Assembly: GCA_030686995.1 (NCBI GenBank)
Contig: CM060691.1
Coordinates: forward strand, 61,474,338 to 61,538,337
Direction: 5' to 3'
Source of the DNA: Artemisia argyi
Lineage: Eukaryota > Streptophyta > Magnoliopsida > Asterales > Asteraceae
Length of the DNA: 64,000 nt
Positions 35,502 through 47,533 of this stretch are shown here, one piece after another. Each line of letters starts with the position of its first letter. The first letter of the stretch is position 1. The translations under genes were made by a program, and so were the position numbers. The notes under the pieces are model-generated. The model was given only the letters and a program-made list of their open reading frames with translations, was not told the DNA's origin and searched no databases.

Positions 35502-36913
35502 TGATGCGCGGGGATTGCGCCAGGCTTTACCTCTCGAGGGATCTCGAGAAGCTTACAACCCCCACCAGACAGTGTACCTGATCGTTGTAGTATAGTATAG
35601 TGACAAGTACCGGGGGATTGATCGTTCAGCTAGGAATAGTGTCGCTAGGATTAGAAAACCTAATTACTAGTTCTAGGGATGAGGGATGATTCTTTTTGTA
35701 TTTTTATATTTTTTTTAGAAAGCAAGTAAAAATCTCGGGTTTGAAGGATTTGGGCGGAATTAGTTGCTAGTCAACTAACCCAATACTAAAGATGCAATCA
35801 AAATAAAATACAAAATGAAAATAAAACTAAATTAAACTAAGGTTGTGAGCAATAAGTGGAGAAATTGTGTTTACTTAGATTTCACTACTCCCTAGATATC
35901 TTTTACACGTTAATTACTTGTTATAGTTGCGTGGATGACGGATTTTATTCCTTCATATCATTCATGGGGTGGCGTACTTAACTCCCCAATCCTATGAGTG
36001 CCTACTTCACTCCTATGTCGAGCCGGCTAAGAAGCTCCTAACATGGGATCGTTAGAATTTACTCATGCATTAAATACAACCAATAAAACCTAGTACACAT
36101 CGGTTCATGTTTCCTAAGACGTTCAAGCATGTTACCAATTGGAGATCTGCCAGTTTTCTTAAGCCTAACATTGAAATCATTCATCCAATACAACCTTAAA
36201 TAAGTAATCAACACATAATCAACATATAGGTTTCATTAGATCTAAGCAAACACAAGATAAATCTAGCCTAGCATGGTGGAATCAAGACAAGCACAAGATA
36301 TAGACAACCAACACATAGACATATTGATTGAATTAAAAGAACACTTATCTCAATTACACATGTAATGGTTCAAGGGCTGAAAACCCTTAAGAAACCTGTA
36401 AAATTCGTATGTAGTTCGGCCTTAGGGTTTCTCCAAACTTGTTCCTCCTAATGACTGAAAATTAGAAAACTATATATAGAAAATTGAGTCTGACGGCGTC
36501 AAGAACAAAGGGGTGACGCCGTCATCTCGCCGCCAAAAGAATCCTCGGACTGCCTTGATCTACATCTGATGCCTTCATGTATTAAGTTTTTGCAGGTCGT
36601 CACGTATTTAACTCTTGACGCTCTTCCTTGTGACGCCTTCATTTCTGTACTGGGCCGTCATGCAATTTACTCTTGACGCCGTCAGGATGGTACTCTTGAC
36701 GCCGTCACATACTGTTCCCAGCTTGGAAAATTAAGTCTTTGGCGTTTTCTTCACTTTTATGCTCCAAAAACGTCCGAATTGCTTCCTTTTCCAGATTTCT
36801 CTCCCAAAGTACCTAAAATCACAAAAGGAACGATTTAGGGCAATATTTGATCAAATAAATTCAATTCCGGGCTTAAATGACCCCCTAAAACTGGTTCATT
36901 TTTCGCCTCATCA
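35502..36913 (-). repeat. Element C 3' LTR
   Basis: 1,412 bp, reading TGATGAGGCG at 36913 to CGCATCA at 35502 on the minus strand. It contains the TGACGGCGTCA array (36480-36720), TATA box and the anti-tRNA-Asp segment (35581-35609). Confidence 0.93.
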
Positions 36914-39443
36914 TATACCCTTACACTTGAGATTTGCTTGTCCTCAAGCAAATGCGCTTTTATTCTAATAAAAATACAAGTTATGGGTCATTTAACACTA
37001 ATATAAAAGTAATTACAACAAATAATCGTTCCACTAAAGACCAAAGACAAGCACGGAGGTCATATACTAGCACCTACAAATAGTGTTTAGATACTCACAT
37101 CTCTCGGGTGTAATAAAGTAAAAATTACAATATGGAAACGGAAGATATCTCTCACTACCTGTCATAGCAAAATAGATTACCATATGCTTGGGAAAGGATC
37201 AAACCTCCACCACATGGCGTAAGCACCTAGGATAAACTATCAAAGAGGTCTTTTAAAGGGTTGTAACGTTAGGTTTAGGGATATGAAATACACGGTTTTG
37301 TTGGATATAGGCAGTCTTTACTGGTGGCGAGTTAACAATCTTGGTTAATTACATGTACAATATGGCGTTGTTAAGCCAAGACTAGACTCGACTTAAGCTA
37401 ATAAATGAAAAATAACAAAAACATAAAATGAACATAGAATGAAAAGGGATTGTAGTCCGTATGTTTTTTCTCTTTTCTTTTTCTATTTTTTTCTTTTCTT
37501 TATCTTGATTTTTTTTTTTTTTTTTTTTTTTAGACATACACTCTTACCCTACCATCCAAAATAATACATCATAGGGAATGGAAATTCCCCTTACACTTGA
37601 ATTTTTACATACTTTACAATAAACTAATCTAATGACTCGAATTAAAAAAATCAAAACACTTGGAGTACTTTTAAGATTAACGTACATATGGGGGTAATAA
37701 ATGATGTTCTTCCCCGTTACTCCATAAAATAAGTACTTTACCCTTGAGTCCCAATCGTCCCAAAACAATATGTACAAGGATATGACTCGACTTAGCAACC
37801 ATGTAATCAATTAGATAGTTAACTTAGGGTGTAACAAATAACAATAATGCACTAAAGATGAGCGCATACACGGAAGGCTAAGGCGATTTCGGTGTACATT
37901 TAAGTGAGGTGTAACAAATTCTTCCTTTAAGTAAGATGCTTAAAGTTAGAAACGAAAAGATAGGCTCGGAGGGGTATACTAGGGGTTTCGTGTACTAAAA
38001 ATGAGTACAACGCTAAGGGTGTGGGAAAAATTAGTTGACTTAACTAGTCAAGTAATTATGATACAGGTTTAACACAAGGGTGATCCTAATGCCTCTTATC
38101 ATGTAGTAAATCCTACTACACGAATGTAGTCTCACTAGCGGTCTCAGGATGCATCACTAACGCAAGTTCTAGAATCTAAATGCTACCGGTACACTCATAA
38201 GCACTAATAGTAAATGCTTTTCCTATCAAATCTAAAGGCGAACCTCACATATTTGGGTGGAAAATTTTTCTGAAAGTACGGTTATGTGCTAGTCATACAA
38301 TCTCCTATCCATGAGACGCTTGCTATGGCTAAAGTTTCACTCCTAAATGTTGTAAAAAAATTTAAATTTGGCGCTAAATTTGCACTAACAAGTATTTCTC
38401 ATAGTTTTATTACACATCTACCATTAAACAAACAAACTCAAGCGAAAGTGTATTTGTAAGGTATCATCATTTTACCCTCCCCTTACACTTAGGATGAACA
38501 TTGTCCCCAATGTTCAAGTAAAGAATGTAAAAGTGAAATAAGTAAAAAGAATGAAATCAAATACTCCCCTGATTCGCTCGGTATGGATAATAAGGTGACC
38601 AGGTTAGATCTTCCTCTAAGAAAATGAACAATCAAAGCTTCCCTTCTAGAATATAATCATCTTCTTGTCATACATAACCTGTGAATCATGAGAAAACAAA
38701 CAAAGCAACCTCGCATAAAATCGGCGGCAATCTACATAAGTTACTAAATCCTAGAAAACAAAGTAAGATATAATGCTTGTGGAATGAAGTTTGCAGATTT
38801 CCTGGAGATTATAAAACTCAATAATTCAACAAAAACTTTAAAACTCCGTTAGAAAAACAAAACTGGTAAAATTTCCAGATTTTTACATGTGACACCGTCA
38901 AGAGTAAACTCGTGACGCCGTCAGAAGTGACCTGCAGAAATTCTTATGTTAAGTTTTCAGAAAATTTCTGGAAAAACTTGGTCCTACTTCCTGGAAAATC
39001 CTGCAAAACTTCATTATGACTCAATACAAGCATTTGACTCTAACAAATACGAATATACATATTCATTTAATATTGTGGAGAATCATGATCGGTTTGTTTC
39101 TTAAAAACATATTTGGGGTTTCCACTTACACTTATCTTTTGCAAAAATACCTTTAGGTGGAGTTAAGACTAGGCCAAAACAACAAAGTAAAGTATTTTCA
39201 CCATTTAGTTTAGAAACATGGTCTACCAACAATAAAAATAAAGCATGCATATGGAAATAAATAACAAACAAACAAAATAACATCACACAAAGCATGGGTT
39301 GCCTCCCAAGAAGCGCTTTTCTTTATTTACGAGTCTTGTAGCTAGACTCAAGGTCATGGGTTACCGTGTATCGCTTATGCTTACATAACCAAGCGTGAGC
39401 CATCTAATGGTTGCCTCATCTTTCTTATACTCATCTCCTAACT
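36914..39443 (-). other. Conserved non-coding 3' internal region of element C
   Basis: Reverse-oriented equivalent of 1735-4217. AAGTGTAAGGG-type motifs appear as CCCTTACACTT near 36919, 37590, 38485 and 39125. T-rich tract at 37500-37532. Confidence 0.75.
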
Positions 39444-40202
39444 CTAAACATCCGCGATAGTATCTTTTATTCTTTTCATGAGTATACTTAACCCTTTTCT
39501 CTTATCATTCTCACTTAGCATTTCTATGGGCGGATACCTACTACACTTCTCCATGGAAAAATCCTTGAACCTAGGGTGTGTGCGGGGCATTTGATAGACA
39601 AAATCTTCATCCCCATCCGAGAATGTAATTAACCCTTCTATGAGTTTTTCATCGAGGTTGGTCAACCGTTTGAAAGGTCTTCCAAACACAACTTGGGTCA
39701 ACTTATCATCAATAAATTCTCCTAGATTCTCCATAACCATGAACTCAACAAGATAAACCAAGCTTCCTATAAATACATGCAATGGTATTTCCCTAGCAAT
39801 AATATTTTCTCCTTTGTATTCTAACTCATCTACCATGATTTTATTATATTCATTACGCGAGATTATGTTAATTGGGAGAGATGAGTTAAGATAGGCGTTA
39901 AAGCTCTTAAATCCGATCTTACGAGGAAATTGCATGTTGAATGAACTATCACACTCAATCCTAGTTCTAGGGTCGACATACCTAAGGGGGTTTATTTCCT
40001 CTTCCATCCTATTCTCATTAATCACATCGCCATCATCAAGATCCTCATCGGAGTCTGAATAGTAAAAAGGACTAGCCCTATGGTCATCATCATGAACAGA
40101 CTCTTCTAACTCAGAATTATTGTCAAAGTGGTGGTTGGGTGAGAGGTTAGGTGGGTTTTGTTGTGGTGGGATGACGGGTTCAAAGATGTTCCCATCGTCC
40201 AT
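39444..40202 (-). pseudogene. Gag N-terminus fused to a retropepsin-like domain, element C
   Basis: The likely start is the ATG at 40200-40202 (MDDGNIFEPVIPPQQNPP), which matches the gag start of element B (MEGGNIFDPINQPQQDPP); the open frame extends to 40235. After a short acidic segment (DSDEDLDDGDVINEN) the chain passes into LNSSLPINIISRNEYNKI, then VFIGSLVYLVEFMVMENLGEFID and TQVVFGRPFKRLTN. This is the fold pattern of the protease-like domain of element B and of Athila-type protease regions. The gag capsid domain is missing, so C is an internally deleted derivative. The Asp of the protease active site is Asn, so no proteolytic activity is expected. Confidence 0.65.
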
Positions 40203-40347
40203 GATGTCGGGTGGTGAAGAGTTACGAACAAACACACAAAGAAATAAGATAGACTAAAGAAACCTAAAAAATAAAAATAAATCTTACTAGAAAGGAATCT
40301 AGCAAGTAGACCTAATAAAAAGAGATTCTAACCTAGACAATAACTAT

Positions 40348-40366
40348 TCCCCGGGCTGCGGCGCCA
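40348..40366 (-). promoter_or_regulatory. Primer-binding site for tRNA-Asp, element C
   Basis: The minus strand reads TGGCGCCGCAGCCCGGGGA, six bases after the LTR end. Element B has the undamaged form TGGCGCCGTTGCCGGGGA. The copy here has changed bases in the middle. Confidence 0.7.
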
Positions 40367-40372
40367 AAAACT

Positions 40373-41786
40373 TGATGCGTGGGGATTGCACCAGGCTTTA
40401 CCACTCGAGGGATCTCGAGAAGCTTACAACCCCCACCAGGCAGTGTACCTGATCGTTGTAGTATAGTATAGTGACAAGTACCGGGGGATTGATCGTTCAG
40501 CTAGGAATAGTGTCGCTAGGATTAGAAAACCTAATTACTAGTTCTAGGGATGAGGGATGATTCTTTTTGTATTTTTATATTTTTTTAGAAAGCAAGTAAA
40601 AATCTCGGGTTTGAAGGATTTGGGCGGAATTAGTTGCTAGTCAACTAACCCAATACTAAAGATGCAATCAAAATAAAATACTAAAAATGAAAATAAAACT
40701 AAATTAAACTAAGATTGTGAGCAATAAGTGGAGAAATTGTGTTTACTTAGATTTCACTACTCCCTAGATATATTTTACACGTTAATTACTTGTTATAGTT
40801 GCGTGGATGACGGATTGTATTCCTTAATACCATTCATGGGGTGGCGTACTTAACTCCCCAATCCTATGAGTGCCTACTTCACTCCTATGTCGAGCCGGCT
40901 AAGAAGCTCCTAACATGGGATCATTAGAATTTACTCATGCATTAAATACAACCAATAGAACCTAGTATACATCGGTTCATGTTTCCTAAGACGTTCAAGC
41001 ATGTTACCAATTGGAGATCTGCCAGTTTTCTTAAGCCTAACATTGAAATCATTCATCCAATACAACCTTAAACAAGTAATCAACACATAATCAACATCTA
41101 GGTTTCATTAAATCTAAGCAAACACAAGATAAACCTAGCCTAGCATGGTGGAATCAAGACAAGCACAAGATATAGACAACCAACACATAGACATATTAAT
41201 TGAATTAAAAGAACACTTATCTCAATTACACATGTAAGGGTTCAAGGGCTGAAAACCCTTAAAAAAACCTGTAAAATTCGTATGTGGTTCGGCCTTAGGG
41301 TTTCTCCAAACTTGTTCCTCCTAATGAATGAAAATTAGAAAACTATATATAGAAAATTGAGTCTGACGGCGTCAAGAACAAAGGGGTGACGCCGTCATCT
41401 CGCCGCCAAAAGAATCCTCGGACTGCCTTGATCTACATCTGACGCCGTCATGTTTTAAGTTTTTGCAGGCCGTCACGTATTTAACTCTTGACGCTCTTCC
41501 TTGTGACGCCTTCATTTCTGTACTGGGCCGTCATGCAATTTACTCTTGACGCCGTCAGGATGGTACTCTTGACGCCGTCACATACTGTTCCCAGCTTGGA
41601 AAATTAAGTCTTTGGCATTTTCTTCACTTTTATGCTCCAAAAACGTCCGAATTGCTTCCTTTTCCAGATTTCTCTCCCAAAGTACCTAAAAGCACAAAAG
41701 GAACGATTTAGGGCAATATTTGATCAAATAAATTCAATTCCGGGCTTAAATGACCCCCAAAAAGTGGTTCATTTTTCGTCTCATCA
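40373..41786 (-). repeat. Element C 5' LTR
   Basis: 1,414 bp, TGATGAGACG at 41786 to ACGCATCA at 40373 on the minus strand. It carries the TGACGGCGTCA array (41360-41590) and the anti-tRNA-Asp segment (40452-40480). Confidence 0.93.
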
Positions 41787-42935
41787 CTTAACCTATTTCA
41801 TCTTTACATAAGACAACTGAACACCTACTGCATCTTAGTTCATTTCCAGCACATCGCACATACAACCAAGTATACAAACACATTTACACGCATAAAAAAA
41901 CATAATCCTTACACACGAAAACTGAACACCTACTGCATCTCAATTAAAATTTCTGTGCATCGGATATACAACCAAGCATGCAAACAAGTTTACACACATA
42001 AAACACCCTACGCTTAGCCTATTTCATTCTTACATGTGACAACTAAACACCTATTGCATCTCAGTTCAAAATTAGTGCATCATAGGTATAAAGTCCCATT
42101 GAGACATTTTATCAAACACCTTGCATACATCCTTATACGCGGCAACTCAACGCCTACTGCATCACAGTTTAGATTCAAGTGCATCGCGTACAACCAAAGT
42201 GACAAACACATTTACACCCGTAATACAATCTACACTTACCCGAAGTCATCCTTCTTCGCGACAATTGAACATTTTCAACCAAGAAATCAAACAAATTTAG
42301 GCACATAACATAACCAACAATTAGCATAATTCGTGCTTATACGAGACAAGTAACACCCACTACATCTCTATTCAAACTCAAGTGCATCACACATACAACC
42401 AAGCAAACAAACACAAATCAATGCACCAGTAAAAAATTAGCAACTGCATCAGTAAAAAAATAACCTAATACCGCAATAAGTCTATTACTTTTTCAAATTA
42501 AACTGAAGAAACAATCCACTATTTTAGTAAAATAGAATTAACAAAAAGATGCAGTAAAAATTTGAGATTTTCAAGATCAACTTATAATAGATTCGTCTTC
42601 ACCATCGGTTTGATGCGGTATCGAATTAACGAAATTAGTGTGTGAAATTACTACGTGAAATTAATGTGTGAAAATTATGTGAAATTAGTGTGTGAAATTA
42701 GATAGAAAAGTGTGTGAAATTCGGGGGAATATGATAAGAAGAAAATGGGTTTTTGTTCAGATTCGAAAAAGACGATGCGTATCACTCCTTTGGAAGGGTA
42801 CAAATTACGCCATTCAAGTTTGCGTTATTTACAATAATTTCACTCCGCGTTTTTGATCTTGTAAATCTAATCCAACGGTTGAGATGGCTTCCCACACTTT
42901 TTATTATAACACCCTTTTTAGAATAACCACACCCT

Positions 42936-42947
42936 ATATATATATAT
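42936..42947. repeat. Short (TA)n tract
   Basis: TATATATATATA between the large element and M3. Confidence 0.9.
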
Positions 42948-43129
42948 GGAAGGGATCAAATAAGAAGAATAATTAAAATAAGAATGGTAAGAAGTAATTC
43001 TAGCCACACATTTTAATTTGGGAAGAAAAACTTGAATGAAGATGCATCAATTTTTGTAGGTGCATCTAGATTGTGTGGTTGTGATTACTTCCTATTATTC
43101 TTATTTTTATTATTCTTCTTATTTGATCC

Positions 43130-43131
<2 letters not shown>
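42948..43131. mobile_element. TA-flanked MITE, type M3
   Basis: 184 bp; starts GGAAGGGATCAAATAAGAAG and ends with the inverted CTTCTTATTTGATCCTAAA. Between them, AAGTAATTC...CACA is mirrored by TGTG...GATTACTTCC. TA tracts on both sides. Non-coding. Confidence 0.85.

Positions 43132-43222
<91 letters not shown>
43132..43222. repeat. (TA)n tract
   Basis: About 91 bases of TA between M3 and M4. Confidence 0.97.
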
Positions 43223-43224
<2 letters not shown>

Positions 43225-43829
43225 TGAGAAGGGTTCTTAAAATGAGAAGGGTAGGAAGGATTGTGGGAGTGACATGTGTCACTTTGCCACATCATATGAC
43301 ATGTGTCACCCCCCCCCCCCCCCACCCCCCCCCCCCCCCCCTCGAGAAAAAAAAAATATTTTCCCGCCAAAAATTTTTTTTGCAAACAATTTTTTTATAC
43401 TGCATCACATTTATAAAGTTACTGCATCACATTTATGATGCAGTAACCGTGATGCAGTAACAGTGAGGTAGGAAACGTGATGCAGTAACCGAGATGCAGT
43501 AAAATCATAAGTGTGATGCAGTAACCGTGATGCAGTAAAATCATAACTGTGATGCAGTAACAGTGAGGTAGGAAACGTGATGGAGTAACCGTGATGCAGT
43601 AAAATTATAAGTGTGATGCAGTAACCGTGATGCAGTAAATTTTGGCGGGAAAAAATTTTTTTTTGCAAAAAAAATTTTTTTTTTTTGCTGAAATTTTTTT
43701 TTTCTCGGGGGGGGGGGGGGGGGGGGGGGAAGGGGGTGACACATGTCATATGGTGTGGCATGAAGATGAGACATGTCACTCCCACAATCCTTCCTACCCT
43801 TTCCATTTTAAGTCCATTCTCATTCTATC

Positions 43830-43836
<7 letters not shown>
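43223..43836. mobile_element. TA-flanked MITE, type M4, with poly-C and poly-G arms
   Basis: The left end ATGAGAAGGGTAGGAAGG and GTGGGAGTGACATGTG are mirrored at the right end (CACATGTCA, ACTCCCACAATCC, CCTTCCTACCC). The left arm holds a C run with one A (43309-43341), the right arm a G run (43707-43729), placed symmetrically. The centre is an array of GTGATGCAGTAA motifs. Confidence 0.8.

Positions 43837-43874
<38 letters not shown>
43837..43874. repeat. (TA)n tract
   Basis: TA repeat joining M4 to the resumed host LTR. Confidence 0.95.
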
Positions 43875-43882
<8 letters not shown>

Positions 43883-45282
43883 GTTATAAGTTTTTATGTC
43901 AATATTATTCACGTTGTGAATTATTGTCTATTTTGAGTCCACGAATCCAAGTCATCACTCTCGGATTATTAACATAAGCAATTATTGTCTAAATGTTCCA
44001 TGTTATGGCGTTGTCGGATTCATCCATGGCTAGCAAGTCAAAGTAACCCCGACTTTGCACAAAGCTCACAAGTCATAAGAACAAATCCAACGTCAAAATC
44101 ACTAGTTATAGGTACATGAATCAATCGTTATGACGGTTATCGGCCCTATATCCTACAGCTCGATAACTTATATTCCACAGTCACTAAATCAATCCACAAT
44201 GCTCAACAAAAAGTAAATACCCATTCCCAAGACCCTAGTGATCTCGGTCTATTCCCTTCGTCCACAATTAACCAGGTACTCTCCTTTCTCGACAACCATC
44301 AAAACCAACAACAATTCAATCAATAAAAATCTCCATTTGTCGAGACTATAATTGTCACGACCTATCCTATTCGTCCACCAAACAATCTAAAACGCACCCT
44401 ACGTCTCTTGGCCTAGTATCCCAACGACACAACAACATCCACCATATTCAAAATCCATCGTCGAGACCTTGAGGGTCTCGGCTTGTGTTTCCCGTCACCA
44501 AATCCATACCAAATGGACCTTATGTGGTACTCAACTCCTCGACAACACCAACAATACTAATAAGATCAAAACCCCAGTTCCAAATCCAATTTCTAGTTCA
44601 CGACTCACACCCAAAAGGAACCAAATAAACAAATCCGAACACAAACATAAATAACCAACCACAATGACAAGAACAACAGTAACAGGAACAACAATAATGA
44701 GAACACCAAGAACATAACAATATCGTGTGCTTATGCTCACGGTCACGCAACTCGACACACACAAACACACCAAACACGGATACCAAACTAGTTTTTAATC
44801 ACGTTTTTATTGTTAAAATCACGTTTTCATTTGTTTTCTAGTTAAACCCGAACCAAAAACAAGATTAATGGCGCGTGGAGGCGTAAAAATGAGTGGGTGA
44901 TGAGTGTTTCGGTGTGTGTGGTTGTAGATCAGAGAAAGGAGGTTGTGGGCAATTGAATGGTGGTGGCGGTGTGGTGTTGTGCCCAACGGTGGAGCGGCGG
45001 CAGAGGATTGCAGTGGTGATGAATGGGGCGGCTAGGGTTTGGTGAGGGAGAGAGAGATGAGTTGGTAGTCATGATGGTATAATGAGATATGGTGTGTTTG
45101 TTTGTCTTATGTACACAAGGACCATTGTAATTTTACTCTTATTCACCAACAAAAAAGGGCGATGGTTTAAGTATAGGGACCATTCATGACATTTTGTGAA
45201 ACTTTCCCGACTCTCATTCCCGAGCTCATATCAAACACTAAAAGTACCGAAAATGAGTTCTAATGTGCGCCATTAATCTTAA
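43875..45282 (-). repeat. Host solo-LTR segment, central part
   Basis: Continuation of the minus-strand solo LTR between the TA cluster and the Mutator-like element. It contains no gene; open frames are in low-complexity DNA. The GA/GT-rich stretch at 44880-45065 has the look of LTR leader sequence. Confidence 0.55.
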
Positions 45283-47533
45283 GAGTTGCGATCGGTTAGA
45301 AAGATTCTAAATTTGCAAAGTGTAAAAAGCCATACAACTTCTTACACGTGTCCACCATCTTTCCTCCCTCTTTTTCTATTAAATATTCGGTCAAAGGGCA
45401 TTGTGGTAATTTGACCCGTTTTTTAAAATTACACCTCATATTTCAAACGCAAATATCTTTTAAACGACAAACTTTTACGAAAAACCGATTTCACCATAAT
45501 TTTTAAAATTTAATCCTCTTTAATTTGGTATAAATCTTGTTAAATATTTCGAACTTTTATTTTTTACATATAAAATAGTTATTGATTTTCTTGATATTTT
45601 TGGCATTTTCGGCCCTGTTTTTTACCTTTATAAATGTCGAATCGTGAAAAACTTAAAACATGAAAGTTATAGATTTTTGTTCACTCTTTACACAGGTTTT
45701 TGAATCACTCAAATCCGATCTCATATGAGTAAGATAACACACGTTAAAGATGGTATTTTACTCATATTTGTTGCACACAAGATGTTTGATGAAATGTCTA
45801 GCTTATATATTTTGTATTAAAATTGAGCTAAATGCACTAATTTTTGTTTCTCAATGCATTATTAATCATTTTATTAATGTAAGACTCAAAAAGTAAAGTT
45901 TTTTAACTGATGAACCAAAAAAACATAGCACATGACATTAACTGATGAACCAAAAACTGATGAACCAAAAAAACTGATGAACCAAAAACATAACACATGG
46001 CATTAACTGATTAACCAAAACAACTGATATTCATCAACAAAAAAAAAAAACATAAACTAACTGATGAACCTATAACCTATGATAACACAAATAAACTAAC
46101 TGATGAACCTATAATAAAAATTGATGAACCAAAGTAACTGAATCAGTTTTTATGGTAACATTTTTGACTAATTGATGAACCTAAACACATAACACATGAC
46201 AAATAATTATAAGTTCATCAATTAGTCAATAACTGATAAACAAACTGATGAACCTAAAATTAATGAACCTAACTGATGAACCTATAATTATAGGTTCATC
46301 AGTTAGTCAATAATTGATAAACTAACTGATGAACCTATAATTAATGAACCAAAAAATCAATGAACCTAACTGATGAACCTATAATTAGTCAATAACTGAT
46401 GAACCTATAATTAATGAACCAAAAAATTAATGAACTTAACTGATGAACCTATAATTATAGGTTCATCAGTTAGTCAATAACTGATGAACCTATAACTATA
46501 GGTTCATCAGTTAGTCAATAACTGATGAACCAAAACATTTGATCAAATTTGATAAACTTGAAATTGATGAATCTGAAAAAATTGATGAACCAAAGTAACT
46601 GATGAACAAAATGTCTAACTGATGAACCTATAACCTATAACTTAACTGATGAACAAAACATAACCTAACTGATGAACCTAATAACCTAACTGATGAACCT
46701 TATAACCTAACTGATGAACTAAATGTATATTTTAAAAATATAATGATTAAAAAACATCACTTTTTGAATGTTACATTAATAAAATTATTAATAATGCGTT
46801 GTGGGACAAAAATAAGTGCATTTAACTCGATTTTAAGACAAAAAATCTAAGCTAAACATTTCATCAAACACGTTGTGTGCAATAAATATGACTAACTGAT
46901 GAACCTATAATTAATGAACCAAAAAATTAATAAACTTAACTGATGAACCTATAATTATAGGTTCATCAGTTAGTCAAAGCCTTTGAAGCTCAGCCACTTC
47001 TCCCGCTACATAATCCGACCACCATTCAACGGCTACCACCTTCTTTGAATCTTCTGACCTCCTAACGACTCGAATTTCAATCTGGTAAGCCTATTTTTAT
47101 AAACTCTTAGTGGGTTTATTTGTTCAGTTTAGGAGACAATAAAAACCACCGCGACACCGTAACAACGCTGTAGAAGAAGAAGCTATTGGTGTGGCGACGA
47201 AATCAAATCTAACAAAAAGTGAGTCACGATCGTCAATTAGGTCAACTGAATCTTGAACGGATGTTTCCGGCGATGGTGATGGTTGGCGGTGATGAAGTTT
47301 GGCAGTAATTGTGGTGATGGAAGAGATGATGGAGTTTGTGTTTGAAAGGTGGTGTTATGTGTGAAAATAGGAGTGAAGCTGTGAAGGTGAAGTGGTTAGT
47401 GGGATAAATGGGGGATGAGACGGAAATACCCCTGATATGATCTGACGTTGATTTGAGGGACTTTTTAATCCAACGGTTTGCATTACTTTGTAGACTTTTT
47501 ATTTTTTATGTACTTTCTAAGGGATCCGGGGTC
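45283..47533. mobile_element. Mutator-like non-autonomous element with 9-bp target duplication
   Basis: TTAATCTTA occurs at 45274-45282 and 47534-47542, directly flanking the element; 9-bp duplications are the signature of Mutator-like elements. The ends show an imperfect inverted repeat (left CGATCGGTTAGAAAG; right complement GGATCCCTTAGAAAG). The interior 45910-46970 consists of dozens of ACTGATGAACC motifs, many paired head to head. There is no transposase frame. 46975-47430 has gene-like composition with a possible splice donor and may be captured sequence. Confidence 0.75.
45910..46973. repeat. Array of ACTGATGAACC motifs and 36-bp palindromes
   Basis: The motif occurs in both orientations. 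Where two copies face each other they form long perfect palindromes centred on CTATAATTATAG, for example 46269-46306, about 46437-46472 and about 46937-46972; a one-mismatch version is near 46479-46512. Confidence 0.9.

Larger units (their letters stand above)
35502..41786 (-). mobile_element. Pol-less LTR retrotransposon, element C, complete
   Basis: 6,285 bp with two LTRs (35502-36913 and 40373-41786), TG...CA ends and a perfect 5-bp duplication CTTAA at 35497-35501 and 41787-41791. A primer-binding site for tRNA-Asp follows the 5' LTR. The only coding remnant is one 263-codon frame. The ~2.5-kb non-coding 3' region is shared with elements A and B. LTRs differ at roughly 30 positions by eye, so the insertion is old but recognisable. 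With no pol genes it must have moved using another element's enzymes. Confidence 0.93.
31964..42935 (+). mobile_element. Large TA-flanked element, probably decayed Mutator-like (split by element C)
   Basis: The left end GGGTTAAAATAAAAAGGGG...AAAAAGTGTAGGAAGG matches the inverted right end (AAAAAGTGTGGGAAG, reading from 42935 inward). Without element C the length is about 4.7 kb. Its subterminal text (AAAAAGTGT, a protein-free C-rich leader, TCCAACGGTTGAG near the right end) resembles the 9-bp-TSD Mutator-like element at 45283-47533. It contains dense GTGATGCAGTAA-type motifs in the left half and their reverse complement in the right half. A zinc-knuckle exon is present at 33389-33650. A degenerate tandem array (34860-35496 and 41787-42430) was split by element C. 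Confidence 0.6.

Noticed and set aside
35575..35615. A tRNA-Asp gene in the LTR
   Set aside because: Only the 5' acceptor/D-arm part is present and it has an insertion; no anticodon arm or T arm in the correct order follows. It is better read as primer complementarity.
43032..43977. Open frames with long Tyr-Ile repeats, also at 48776-49090 and 49749-50049
   Set aside because: They are translations of (TA)n microsatellites and of the M4 MITE; no protein evidence.
44531..44786. Val/Cys-rich minus-strand frames
   Set aside because: Low-complexity ACAAC-type repeats within the host LTR; two overlapping frames, no domain.
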